NCBI GenBank assembly: GCA_964591255.1
Contig: CAZQAA010000156.1
Coordinates: forward strand, 1-8,733
Direction of reading: 5' to 3'
Source of the DNA: CAZQAA01 sp964591255
GTDB lineage: Bacteria; Desulfobacterota; DSM-4660; Desulfatiglandales; Desulfatiglandaceae
Length of the DNA stretch: 8,733 nt
Below the pieces are notes generated by a model. It was given only the letters and a program-made list of their open reading frames with translations. It was not told where the DNA came from and ran no database searches. Below are positions 1 through 7,084 of the stretch, piece after piece (position 1 is the first letter of the stretch; each line of letters begins with the position of its first letter). Both the position numbers and the translations under genes were made by a program.

Positions 1-1
1 G

Positions 2-598
2 GAGATATTGGGAAAGGTCATGGAATTCGGCACAGGCAAAAGGGCAAATGGTGCTGTCAGACTTATGCTGAATGAGGACGGAGAAGAAATCGGTGTATCG
101 ATACCAGGTTTTGGCAAGACAGGGACATCTAACAGGTTTACCAACTCGAGTTTTGTAGGTTTTATCCCGGGATTTAATAAAAGGAGTGGCAAGCTTGACA
201 ACCAGAAAGGATATGTCATTGCGGCCTACGTAGGCTATGATGACAACAGGCCGATGAAAGGAAAACAGATAACGATCTATGGTGCTTCCGGCGCACTGCC
301 CCTGTGGATTGATACGGCAAATGCAATAGTTAATACAGATGACTACAAAAAAGATCTTCAGCCTGCAGATTTAGCATTTGATATGAGGGATTACCTTTTC
401 CCAACCGGTTCGGCCTTCCAGGAAGTCCCTGTTTCCCCGATGACAGGACTACCTTTTATTTCCTTTAAACACACAACAAAGGCAAATTCCTCATCCCTTC
501 CCAGGGTATTTGCCAACATAGCAACCGGCATAAAGGGTAAGCAGGCGCTCATAAGGCGATTTGAACCTTTTGTCACTATGGATGTTTATGGGCAATAA
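2..598 (+). CDS. Penicillin-binding protein, class A type, C-terminal transpeptidase part (5' truncated by window edge)
   Basis: This is the C-terminal end of a peptidoglycan transpeptidase, which would act in the periplasm to cross-link glycan strands. The reading frame is open to the left edge, so the true start and the catalytic serine (SxxK) and SxN motifs lie outside the window; the TTG at 8 is not a start. The third active-site motif, KTGTS, is at 116-130, within GFGKTGTSN, followed by the usual SSFVGFIPG strand and a YVIAAYVGYDDNRPM segment. A GASGALPLW segment follows, as is typical of PBP1A-like proteins (the place where relatives have a G-T/S-A-P-x-W/F pattern). The last roughly 90 residues are a less conserved tail. 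The gene ends inside the 3' end of the convergent methyltransferase gene. Membership of the penicillin-binding transpeptidase family is firm from the motif; assignment to class A (with a glycosyltransferase domain upstream) is inference from the tail. Confidence 0.88.
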   Translation, partial: EILGKVMEFGTGKRANGAVRLMLNEDGEEIGVSIPGFGKTGTSNRFTNSSFVGFIPGFNKRSGKLDNQKGYVIAAYVGYDDNRPMKGKQITIYGASGALPLWIDTANAIVNTDDYKKDLQPADLAFDMRDYLFPTGSAFQEVPVSPMTGLPFISFKHTTKANSSSLPRVFANIATGIKGKQALIRRFEPFVTMDVYGQ

Positions 599-1388
599 CA
601 ACCATTCGTTTTTCCATGAGCCCCCGGTCTTCCTCCTTGTTATTCCCATTATGAAGGAAAGGGGTCCTGTTGATTTCTATTGATCCAAACCCCGCTGATT
701 TGAGCATGGCCATGATTTCTTCAGGGCTGTACAGACGAATGGAATAGACGGCTTCACGGATCACGCCTTTGCTTACGGATTGAACCTTTTCCAAGGTATA
801 GACCCTGTTTTTCCTCAGGCTCCTTTCACGGTATACAACGATATCAGCATTCGCCTTGTGGCTGGACCGGGGAACAAAGTTATTCAGGACATGTTTTTTA
901 TCAGGGAGATCCAGCAGGAATGATCCATTGGGTATGAGCAACCTGAATACTTCATGAAGCAGTTCCTCGTTTTCTGAATCTTCCGAAAAATAGCCGAATG
1001 AGCCTGCAATCATGATAATAATCTTGAAGCATTGTCCTGTCAGGCACATATTTCTGGCATCGTTTTGCATAAACATGACATCAAGCCCCTCTCTTTTGGC
1101 CTGTTTTTTTCCGTGCAGAAGCAGGGGCCTTGAATAATCGAGCACAGTGAGGTCACGAAATCCCCGGCGGGCCAACTCCAGGGAATGGCGCCCCTGCCCG
1201 CCACAAAGATCCAGGATGGGCCAGTCTTTATGCAGTCCAAGGGCCTTTTCTATAAAATCCACTTCCTGGCCTGTGATCACTTCGTCCAATACCGACCGGG
1301 CATCAGTTGTGAGGTAGACCTCGTCAAAAATGGTTTTCCACCACTCTGAATCGGCCTTTTCTGTTATGTTTTCCTCAGGCATTTTCAT
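576..1388 (-). CDS. Class I SAM-dependent methyltransferase
   Basis: A 270-residue cytoplasmic protein with the Rossmann-fold layout of class I methyltransferases. Motif I, ILDLCGGQGRHSLELA, is at about residues 58-73 (the glycine loop binding S-adenosylmethionine). The acidic end of strand 2 is in VLDYS (about 82-86), an ND pair for the adenine side is near 109-110, and the motif IV region is GSFGYF (about 129-134). LIPNGSFLLDLPD (about 151-163) is the usual strand 5 region. A YSPEEIMAMLKSAGF segment near the C-terminus is typical of small-molecule methyltransferases of the Methyltransf_11/25 type. The substrate cannot be told. The gene starts 11 bases after the stop of the ATP-grasp gene, so it is probably the last gene of a three-gene operon and translationally coupled. 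The ribosome site is weak (CGGG); the ATG two codons further in is a possible alternative start. Its 3' end overlaps the convergent penicillin-binding protein gene by 23 bases. Confidence 0.87.
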   Translation of the reverse strand: MKMPEENITEKADSEWWKTIFDEVYLTTDARSVLDEVITGQEVDFIEKALGLHKDWPILDLCGGQGRHSLELARRGFRDLTVLDYSRPLLLHGKKQAKREGLDVMFMQNDARNMCLTGQCFKIIIMIAGSFGYFSEDSENEELLHEVFRLLIPNGSFLLDLPDKKHVLNNFVPRSSHKANADIVVYRERSLRKNRVYTLEKVQSVSKGVIREAVYSIRLYSPEEIMAMLKSAGFGSIEINRTPFLHNGNNKEEDRGLMEKRMVVIAHKHP

Positions 1389-1399
1389 ATCCCGTTTTT

Positions 1400-2791
1400 T
1401 TATCCATTCATCAGGTCTGCCCCCAGGCTGAAGAGGCCGTCAGACACCATTAATGCAGGGCTCCCCTGCCAGGGCTGTTTTATGGCAAGCTCTCTCTCCT
1501 CTTCTCCCACCTGTGCCACATTATCCAGTTTGCCTGCCCGCCACAGCTTTTCCAGTTTTATTGCGTCATGCCACAGGGTTCGTGCATATCTTTTAAGCTC
1601 AGATATGTGATCAAGGGTCAAGAGCCTGGGTCTGAGGGAGACGGTGATAGGACCCAGGAGATATGTAAAACCTGTATCTATAGCCCGTTGATTGACCTCC
1701 TCCTGAATCTGTACGAATCCCTGGTAACCCAGTTTCATCAGGGCATCATTTATTTTTTGCACTGCGCTTAGAGGTGAGATATCATTTCCAAGCACTGCCA
1801 AAGGCTGGATTCCTCCCCCGGATCCCACATTGGTGGGTACGCCACCGAATCTGGCAAGAAAGCCCTGAAGTCCTTCATCCGTGATAAAACAACGGAAATC
1901 TGTCTGCCATTCCCTGAGAAAAAGGGATCTTTCCTCCTCCATGGGCCATGTGCTCATCTCGGACCACAGACCCAATGGGACAAGCTCCTGGACAATGTAG
2001 TCTCCTGAATCAATGGCCGTCTGGACATGCCTTTTGGGATTCTCTCCTGCATATCCCACAAATATGCCATGGCCTGAATATCCATGTACAGGTTTAAGCA
2101 GGAGTCTTTCCCAGTTCTCCACTGTCCAGGTCACAAGGTCATGGATATCCTCCCCATTCGGTCCTGTCGTACTCCTGGGATAAAAAAGACGCGTCCATGG
2201 CGTGTGTTTTACTGTCTCCTCACTCAAGTGTGTACGATATCTGGTAGTGATCACTTCAAAAATTCCTTTTGCCCCCAAGGGCTCCATGCCACGGGGATTT
2301 ACCAGTATGCCCTGTTCAATTGCCTGCCTGATGGGGCTGATATCCTCCTCATGCCCGATCTTTGTAAGCACATTCAGGTTAAAATCCATAAAGATAACTG
2401 TGGCCTCGTCCCCCCTGCAAAGGACCTTTCCATTTTTTAATGAGAGATGATCCGGGCCTGCAAGAGAGGCCTTTACTCCATCCAATTTATTCAGATAATC
2501 AACAAAATTTTTGTTTTCCAGCACCACGTCCAGGGTTTCTTTTTCTGCCAGGAGTACAGCGTGTACCGGATTTCTGCCATATGATCTCTTGTGGGCACGC
2601 AATATCATACGGGCAAATCCGGGGACGGCATTGATCTGGGGATGATCAAAATCTATATCCACTCCCACATGGACATTCTGGAGGATCAGATCCCATGCCA
2701 TTTTTCCCAACTCCTGGGCAATCCTCTGGTATTCCCATCCTCCGGGACTGCCCATGTTCCATTCTCCATGATAGCCTTTCACGGTTTCCAT
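1400..2791 (-). CDS. ATP-grasp superfamily protein, possibly circularly permuted (glutathionylspermidine synthase-like)
   Basis: A 463-residue soluble protein that I place in the ATP-grasp superfamily, whose members join a carboxylate to an amine or thiol through an acyl phosphate. The nucleotide-binding lysine strand and glycine-rich loop read LLKPVHGYSGHGIFVG (about 231-246), and the hinge strand reads YIVQELVP (about 265-272). Further on are DFRCFIT (about 298-304) and RFGGVPTNVGSGGG (about 314-327). The last two resemble the ends of circularly permuted ATP-grasp proteins, where an R-F-G-G..N..GGG stretch handles metal and phosphate. The N-terminal third (to about 170) would be the substrate or pre-ATP domain. 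An AGGAGG ribosome site lies 10 bases before the ATG. The gene follows the DUF885 gene by 81 bases and precedes the methyltransferase by 11, so one transcript is likely. The exact family and substrate are uncertain; the superfamily call is moderately strong. Confidence 0.68.
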   Translation of the reverse strand: METVKGYHGEWNMGSPGGWEYQRIAQELGKMAWDLILQNVHVGVDIDFDHPQINAVPGFARMILRAHKRSYGRNPVHAVLLAEKETLDVVLENKNFVDYLNKLDGVKASLAGPDHLSLKNGKVLCRGDEATVIFMDFNLNVLTKIGHEEDISPIRQAIEQGILVNPRGMEPLGAKGIFEVITTRYRTHLSEETVKHTPWTRLFYPRSTTGPNGEDIHDLVTWTVENWERLLLKPVHGYSGHGIFVGYAGENPKRHVQTAIDSGDYIVQELVPLGLWSEMSTWPMEEERSLFLREWQTDFRCFITDEGLQGFLARFGGVPTNVGSGGGIQPLAVLGNDISPLSAVQKINDALMKLGYQGFVQIQEEVNQRAIDTGFTYLLGPITVSLRPRLLTLDHISELKRYARTLWHDAIKLEKLWRAGKLDNVAQVGEEERELAIKQPWQGSPALMVSDGLFSLGADLMNG

Positions 2792-2872
2792 TTGTGCAAA
2801 ACCTCCTCTGATTTCGTTCGGGCCTTTGTCCCGGATTCCTGTCAGCTCTACTATGTCCCGGGAGAAAGACTC

Positions 2873-4516
2873 CTAACCGTTTTTATTTATAGCCGCTGCC
2901 CGGATTTGCATGATCTCCTGGAATTTTTTTTCCACAAGATAGAAAGGTATTTCACCGATACTCAGGAGTGTGTCATGAAATATCTTAAGACCTGTTCCGG
3001 AGGCAAAGCGTTCCCTCAGCCGCTTGATCTCCTGTAATCCCGTAAAATAACACAGTTGATAGCCTGGTGTAAGGGCGAAGTGAACGGCCTGCTGTCGTGC
3101 GCTTTCCGGAGAAAAACCCAGTTTTCTGATCCTGTCGGCCGCCAGCTCAAGGGTGGTCCTTCCTGTTTGAAGTTCTATGTCAAGTATGGCCCTCAAGGAA
3201 CGCCACAGTTGGCGCTGGAGTTGAACAAGACTTTGGCTCGGATCACGAACATAACCCAGCTCACCAACAAGTGTCTCCCCATAACATGCCCATCCCTCGT
3301 AAAAGAGAGGTGATTCTATCTGCCTTCGGATCGGATTTGGATGATGTATACGCATATGATCCAGCAGATGGTGGCCAGGATAAGTCTCGTGGGCAGATAA
3401 AAAAGGAGCGTGGCTTACAACTGCCCCTGACCTCACTTCTCCCGGTTTGATGTAAAATATTCCACAGGCATTGGTACTGCCTGTTAAAGGTGCCCTGTAT
3501 GAGGCCGTGGCCCTGAAGGAACGCAGATAGGAGGGGGTTTCAAGGACTATTACCTTTTCACCATGTGGGAGTGTCAAGATATCATTTGAAGCGAAAAAAT
3601 GCCTGAGATTATTGACCTCGTTTCTGTACAATTCCAGCATATCCCTGGTGGTCAATGAGAACCGGCTCTTTTCATCTATAATTTGTTTCCATCCTTTTCC
3701 CGTGTTGATCCTGTCTGCCATGGAGCAAAGTCTTTCTTCTATCTTCCTGTATGAATTCCATGCCGAATCCTCCACCTCTCCGAGCGTTTTCGGGTAGAGA
3801 AGGGCCTCGCTCAAGAGTCTTGTCATACGCTCTGATCCTATGGCAAACTCCTGCTTCAGTGGCAGCCTGGTCAACCCCGTCCGGTAACGATTTAAGGCCA
3901 TTGAGATATCCCGGTTATGCCTTGCAAGTTCCCTGTCCCCTGTCATTTCAGTATTGATAAAGGCGCTCATGTCACTCTGAAAAAAGGAGATGGCGTCCTT
4001 GGCCATATTCATGGCCGATTCAAGTGAAATCCCGGATATGGTCCCCAGGTTTTTCAATGCCTGATCCAGAAAGGGTGGAATCTGGGAAAATATTGCAAGG
4101 AGATTTTCCCTTAGCCGGTCTGGCGGGATGCCTTCCTGGGAAATGGTTTGGTCTATCGCAAAGAGGGGAATCTTGATATGGAGTGTCGGATCGTTTTGCC
4201 ACACCCTGAACTCCCCAAATTCTCTGATAAAATCATCCATGGAATGTTTGAGAAGGACAAGATCGATTTCATCTTCAAGTCCGCTTGTTGTAAGAGAGGA
4301 GGCTTCGGTTATAAGGGCCTTGACATATCTGATATGATCCTGGATCCGTTCTGGTCTCAGATCGTCCAGAATATGAAGGTGGTGAAGGGCCTGTTCGGAT
4401 CGGGGAAGGAAATAGAATTCATCACTCGCGCATTGCTGGGGAAGGTTTTTCCCAAGGTAAACGAAAAAGTCCTTTGCTATTGATTCGGCACTCCTGCCTT
4501 TTTCATTGGATCCCAT
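2873..4516 (-). CDS. DUF885 family protein, putative zinc metallopeptidase
   Basis: A 547-residue protein of the DUF885 family (Pfam PF05960), whose members are mostly uncharacterised but carry a gluzincin-like zinc site. The signature HETYPGHH is at about residues 376-383, giving two histidine ligands and the catalytic glutamate. Downstream, FYEGWACYGE (about 405-414) supplies the glutamate expected as third ligand. The stretch before the site (YRAPLTGSTNACGIFYIKPG in pieces around 340-359) and the C-terminal FALTPGYQLCYFTG (about 480-493) also fit the family. Length is normal for the family (about 550-600). No signal peptide or membrane segment is seen, so a cytoplasmic place is likely, although many relatives are secreted. 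The ATG is preceded by a good AGGTGAGG ribosome site. It is the first gene of the minus-strand run with the ATP-grasp and methyltransferase genes, and is divergent from mpl. Peptidase activity is inferred from the motif, not shown. Confidence 0.86.
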   Translation of the reverse strand: MGSNEKGRSAESIAKDFFVYLGKNLPQQCASDEFYFLPRSEQALHHLHILDDLRPERIQDHIRYVKALITEASSLTTSGLEDEIDLVLLKHSMDDFIREFGEFRVWQNDPTLHIKIPLFAIDQTISQEGIPPDRLRENLLAIFSQIPPFLDQALKNLGTISGISLESAMNMAKDAISFFQSDMSAFINTEMTGDRELARHNRDISMALNRYRTGLTRLPLKQEFAIGSERMTRLLSEALLYPKTLGEVEDSAWNSYRKIEERLCSMADRINTGKGWKQIIDEKSRFSLTTRDMLELYRNEVNNLRHFFASNDILTLPHGEKVIVLETPSYLRSFRATASYRAPLTGSTNACGIFYIKPGEVRSGAVVSHAPFLSAHETYPGHHLLDHMRIHHPNPIRRQIESPLFYEGWACYGETLVGELGYVRDPSQSLVQLQRQLWRSLRAILDIELQTGRTTLELAADRIRKLGFSPESARQQAVHFALTPGYQLCYFTGLQEIKRLRERFASGTGLKIFHDTLLSIGEIPFYLVEKKFQEIMQIRAAAINKNG

Positions 4517-4626
4517 GCAACCTCACCTGACTATCATCCAGCCATATGGCCGCTGTATACATCCCTGTTGACTGTATGTAGCCGATATGCAAGAGTGATT
4601 CAACTGTTTTTAAAAGGGGGATCAGC
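4517..4626. promoter_or_regulatory. Divergent intergenic region between the DUF885 operon and mpl
   Basis: This 110-base gap must hold the start signals for both the leftward DUF885 operon and rightward mpl, unless either is read from inside its neighbour. A perfect 10-base palindrome, GCCATATGGC, sits at 4541-4550, about 25 bases from the DUF885 start, and could be an operator. A TTGACT hexamer at 4568-4573 resembles a -35 box for mpl, but no good -10 box follows at 16-18 bases, so I do not call a promoter. On the minus strand a TTGAAT, 17 bases, TACATA arrangement exists but is weak. The mpl ribosome site (AAGGGGG, 4614-4620) lies at the right end. Confidence 0.35.
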
Positions 4627-6093
4627 ATGTCAATTGCGATGCAGGTACGTGGACCTTCTGACGTAGGGCTTTATCCTGAACTGAATATGGTGCCCAAAGG
4701 GGTACATCATATTCACCTCATGGGCATCTGTGGGACAGGGATGGCGTCTCTTGCCGGCATACTCAAGGAGGAAGGGTTTCTTGTGACAGGTTCGGACCGG
4801 GATATCTATCCACCCATGAGCGATTTTCTTGAAAGCCTGGCTATTACCCCCATGAAAGGTTATGCCGCGGATAATCTCAACCCCAGACCGGATCTGGTAG
4901 TTGTGGGAAATGTGATCACAAGGGATAATCCCGAGGCCATTGAGCTTTCCCGCCTCAAGCTGCCATACATCTCTTTTCCCCAGGCCCTCAGATATTTTGC
5001 CATAAGGGAGAAAAAGACAATTGTGGTATGCGGCACACACGGCAAAACTACCACCTCTTCGCTTGTTGCGTGGGTATTGAACAGGGCGGGAATGGATCCC
5101 GGTTTTATGATCGGCGGGATCCCCAAAAATTTCCAGAAAAATTTCAATATTGACAAAGGGCCATACTTTGTAATTGAGGGGGATGAATATGATACGGCAT
5201 TTTTTGATAAGGGTCCAAAATTTCTGCATTACAGGCCGTGGATCACCATTATTACCAGCATAGAATTCGATCACGCCGATATTTACCGGGATTTTGATCA
5301 TGTCGTATATAATTTCAGGAGGCTGATAGGACTCATGCCCCCTGAAGGTGTTATTATAGCCAACCAGGATGATCCTGCTGTCATGGCAGAGGTTGAAAAT
5401 TCAGGGTGCCGTGTCCTGGGCTACGGCATTTCCGAAAACAATGCCTTGTGGAAGGCAGCCCATATCTCGATGGATGAAGATTTCACACGCCTTACAGTAC
5501 TCAAGAAGGGGAAAGAATATATGGAGATTTCCACACCCATGTATGGCCGCCACAACATATCCAATCTCTTGTCTGTCATTGTCCTCGCAGATCTTCTGGG
5601 GATCCGGCCCCCTACCCTTTCAAAGGCCATAAGGGATTTTGGGGGAGTCAAGAGGAGGCAGGAGATCCTCGGACAGAGGGATGGCATACTCATCATTGAC
5701 GATTTTGCCCATCACCCCACAGCGGTCAAAGAGACCATTTCCGCGGTAAAGCAGAAGTTCAATGATCGCAGGCTGATTGCAGTGTTTGAGCCCAGGTCCA
5801 ATTCGAGCAGGCGAAACGTATTTCAAGAGGCCTATGCATCGGCGTTTGACGATGCGGAGATAACCATGATTCCCGAGCCCCCTTTGATGGACAAGATCCC
5901 GCCCGAAGAACGGTTATCATCAAAACGCCTGGTGGAAGATCTTAAAAAGAGGAGTCTCAAAGCCTTTTATTTTTCAAATAGTGACCTGTTGTTGAAAGAC
6001 CTGACAAAAAAGTCTGCGCCCGGAGATGTCGTCCTGTTCATGTCAAACGGCGCCTTTGACAACCTGCCCCGGCGATTTCTGGAAGGCCGCTGA
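4627..6093 (+). CDS. mpl: UDP-N-acetylmuramate:L-alanyl-gamma-D-glutamyl-meso-diaminopimelate ligase
   Basis: Mpl recycles cell-wall tripeptide: in the cytoplasm it uses ATP to attach recovered L-Ala-gamma-D-Glu-meso-DAP directly to UDP-N-acetylmuramic acid, feeding it back into peptidoglycan synthesis. The 488-residue product shows the Mur ligase order. The N-terminal UDP-binding loop is HLMGICGTGMASLAG (about 30-44); the ATP P-loop is GTHGKTTTSSL (about 136-146); EGDEYDTAFFD (about 184-194) and EFDHADIY (about 213-220) are magnesium and substrate segments. GRHNISNLLS (about 308-317), VKRRQE (about 341-346), DDFAHHPT (about 358-365) and FEPRSNSSRRNVF (about 387-399) follow. The EYDTAFFDKGPKFLHY and FEPRSNSSRR stretches separate Mpl from MurC. 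It is slightly longer than common Mpl (about 450-460) because of about 25 residues before the first glycine loop. The start has a strong AAGGGGG ribosome site. The gene ends 10 bases from the convergent transporter gene. Confidence 0.95.
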   Translation: MSIAMQVRGPSDVGLYPELNMVPKGVHHIHLMGICGTGMASLAGILKEEGFLVTGSDRDIYPPMSDFLESLAITPMKGYAADNLNPRPDLVVVGNVITRDNPEAIELSRLKLPYISFPQALRYFAIREKKTIVVCGTHGKTTTSSLVAWVLNRAGMDPGFMIGGIPKNFQKNFNIDKGPYFVIEGDEYDTAFFDKGPKFLHYRPWITIITSIEFDHADIYRDFDHVVYNFRRLIGLMPPEGVIIANQDDPAVMAEVENSGCRVLGYGISENNALWKAAHISMDEDFTRLTVLKKGKEYMEISTPMYGRHNISNLLSVIVLADLLGIRPPTLSKAIRDFGGVKRRQEILGQRDGILIIDDFAHHPTAVKETISAVKQKFNDRRLIAVFEPRSNSSRRNVFQEAYASAFDDAEITMIPEPPLMDKIPPEERLSSKRLVEDLKKRSLKAFYFSNSDLLLKDLTKKSAPGDVVLFMSNGAFDNLPRRFLEGR

Positions 6094-6103
6094 CATATGA
6101 ATT

Positions 6104-7039
6104 TTACAAGGCGCTTTCCCCTGCCGTCCTGCTACGTCTGGCCTCTCCCTCGATAAAAATGCGTTTTACCAGGGGGTGAGCATGTTTTATCCGGGCATCA
6201 AGCCGTTGAATAGCACGCTCAACCTCATCGGCCATGAGGCTGTTCTTGAAATCCACACTGATATTGACCAGGATAAACTCAGGCCCGATATGGAGGGTCA
6301 GCACTTCGTTGACGTGTTCGATCTCCGGACATTCTTCTGCCATGCGCCGGATATCACGTACTACCTCGGGAAGGGCGCTTTCGCCTACCAGCAGTCCCTT
6401 GGTCTCCCAGGCCAGCCAGACGGCAGTGCCACCCAGGATTATGCCTATAACAATGGAGGCCAGGCCGTCATAGAACAGGTTACCTGTGACATCTCCCAAT
6501 ATGATGCCGGTCAGGGCTACCAGCAGCCCCAGTATGGCTGCCGAATCCTCAAATACCACTACAAACACCGAGGGGTTTTTGTCCCGATGAACTGCTTCGA
6601 TAAAGCCCCGGCGGCCTTTTATCTTTGAAAATTCCTTGACGGCGATGAACCAGGATCCTCCCTCAAACAGGATAGAAAAACCCAGGACGATATAATTGAC
6701 CATCACCTTTTCTACGGGATGGGGACTGATTAGCCGGTTGACCCCCTCATAGATCGATATGCCTGCGCCCACGGCAAAAATCATAATGGCTACCACAAAA
6801 CTCCAGAAATAGACCTCCTTGCCATAACCGAACGGGAACTGTTCGTCTGGTGGTTTGCGAGATCGCCACAATCCATATAGCAGGAGGGCCTGATTGCCGG
6901 TATCCACAACAGAATGGATGCCCTCGGAGAGCATGGCAGCACTGCCTGTCAGCCAGGCAGCAACAAACTTGGTTGCTGCAATCAGCATATTACCCAGGAG
7001 GGCAGCATAAATAACCTTTTTTGATGCCGAAGCGGACAT
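6104..7039 (-). CDS. Cation diffusion facilitator family transporter, ZnT9 (SLC30A9)-like branch
   Basis: A 311-residue inner-membrane divalent metal exporter of the cation diffusion facilitator family, which normally swaps Zn(2+), Fe(2+) or Mn(2+) for protons. Hydrophobic segments occur around residues 9-31, 35-57, 80-98, 114-134, 158-180 and 190-213, giving the usual six helices. A soluble C-terminal domain of about 85 residues (about 220-300) follows, with LTLHIGPEFILVNISVDF as its ferredoxin-like core. Helix 2 has SEGIHSVVDTGNQ, keeping H42 and D46 of the transport site. Helix 5 reads VFEDSAAILG, with E164 and D165 where typical members have HxxxD, so the helix 5 histidine is missing. This arrangement and the TGNLFYDGLAS segment recall ZnT9 relatives, so metal specificity is unsure. 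The loop PPDEQFPFGYGKE is a family hallmark. The start has only a modest GGGGA ribosome site. The ATP-grasp gene lies 45 bases upstream on the same strand. Confidence 0.94.
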   Translation of the reverse strand: MSASASKKVIYAALLGNMLIAATKFVAAWLTGSAAMLSEGIHSVVDTGNQALLLYGLWRSRKPPDEQFPFGYGKEVYFWSFVVAIMIFAVGAGISIYEGVNRLISPHPVEKVMVNYIVLGFSILFEGGSWFIAVKEFSKIKGRRGFIEAVHRDKNPSVFVVVFEDSAAILGLLVALTGIILGDVTGNLFYDGLASIVIGIILGGTAVWLAWETKGLLVGESALPEVVRDIRRMAEECPEIEHVNEVLTLHIGPEFILVNISVDFKNSLMADEVERAIQRLDARIKHAHPLVKRIFIEGEARRSRTAGESAL

Positions 7040-7084
7040 GTCACTATTTCCCCGAGTTTTTCAGCACCAGGAGTCCCGGTCTGT

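Noticed and set aside
2827..2861. Eight-base direct repeat TGTCCCGG (2827-2834 and 2854-2861) in the gap before the ATP-grasp gene
   Set aside because: Too short and GC-rich to be distinguished from chance; no linked promoter or hairpin.
2591..3037. 148-codon plus-strand open frame
   Set aside because: It is antisense to the ends of the ATP-grasp and DUF885 genes and encodes nothing recognisable.
4568..4596. Sigma-70-like promoter for mpl starting with TTGACT
   Set aside because: No acceptable -10 hexamer lies 16-18 bases downstream.
4630..5301. 223-codon minus-strand open frame inside mpl
   Set aside because: It lies wholly antisense to a clear mpl gene and its translation shows no domain or motif; it is a shadow frame.
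6176..6628. 150-codon plus-strand open frame
   Set aside because: It is antisense to the metal transporter, whose six-helix pattern and motifs are clear.
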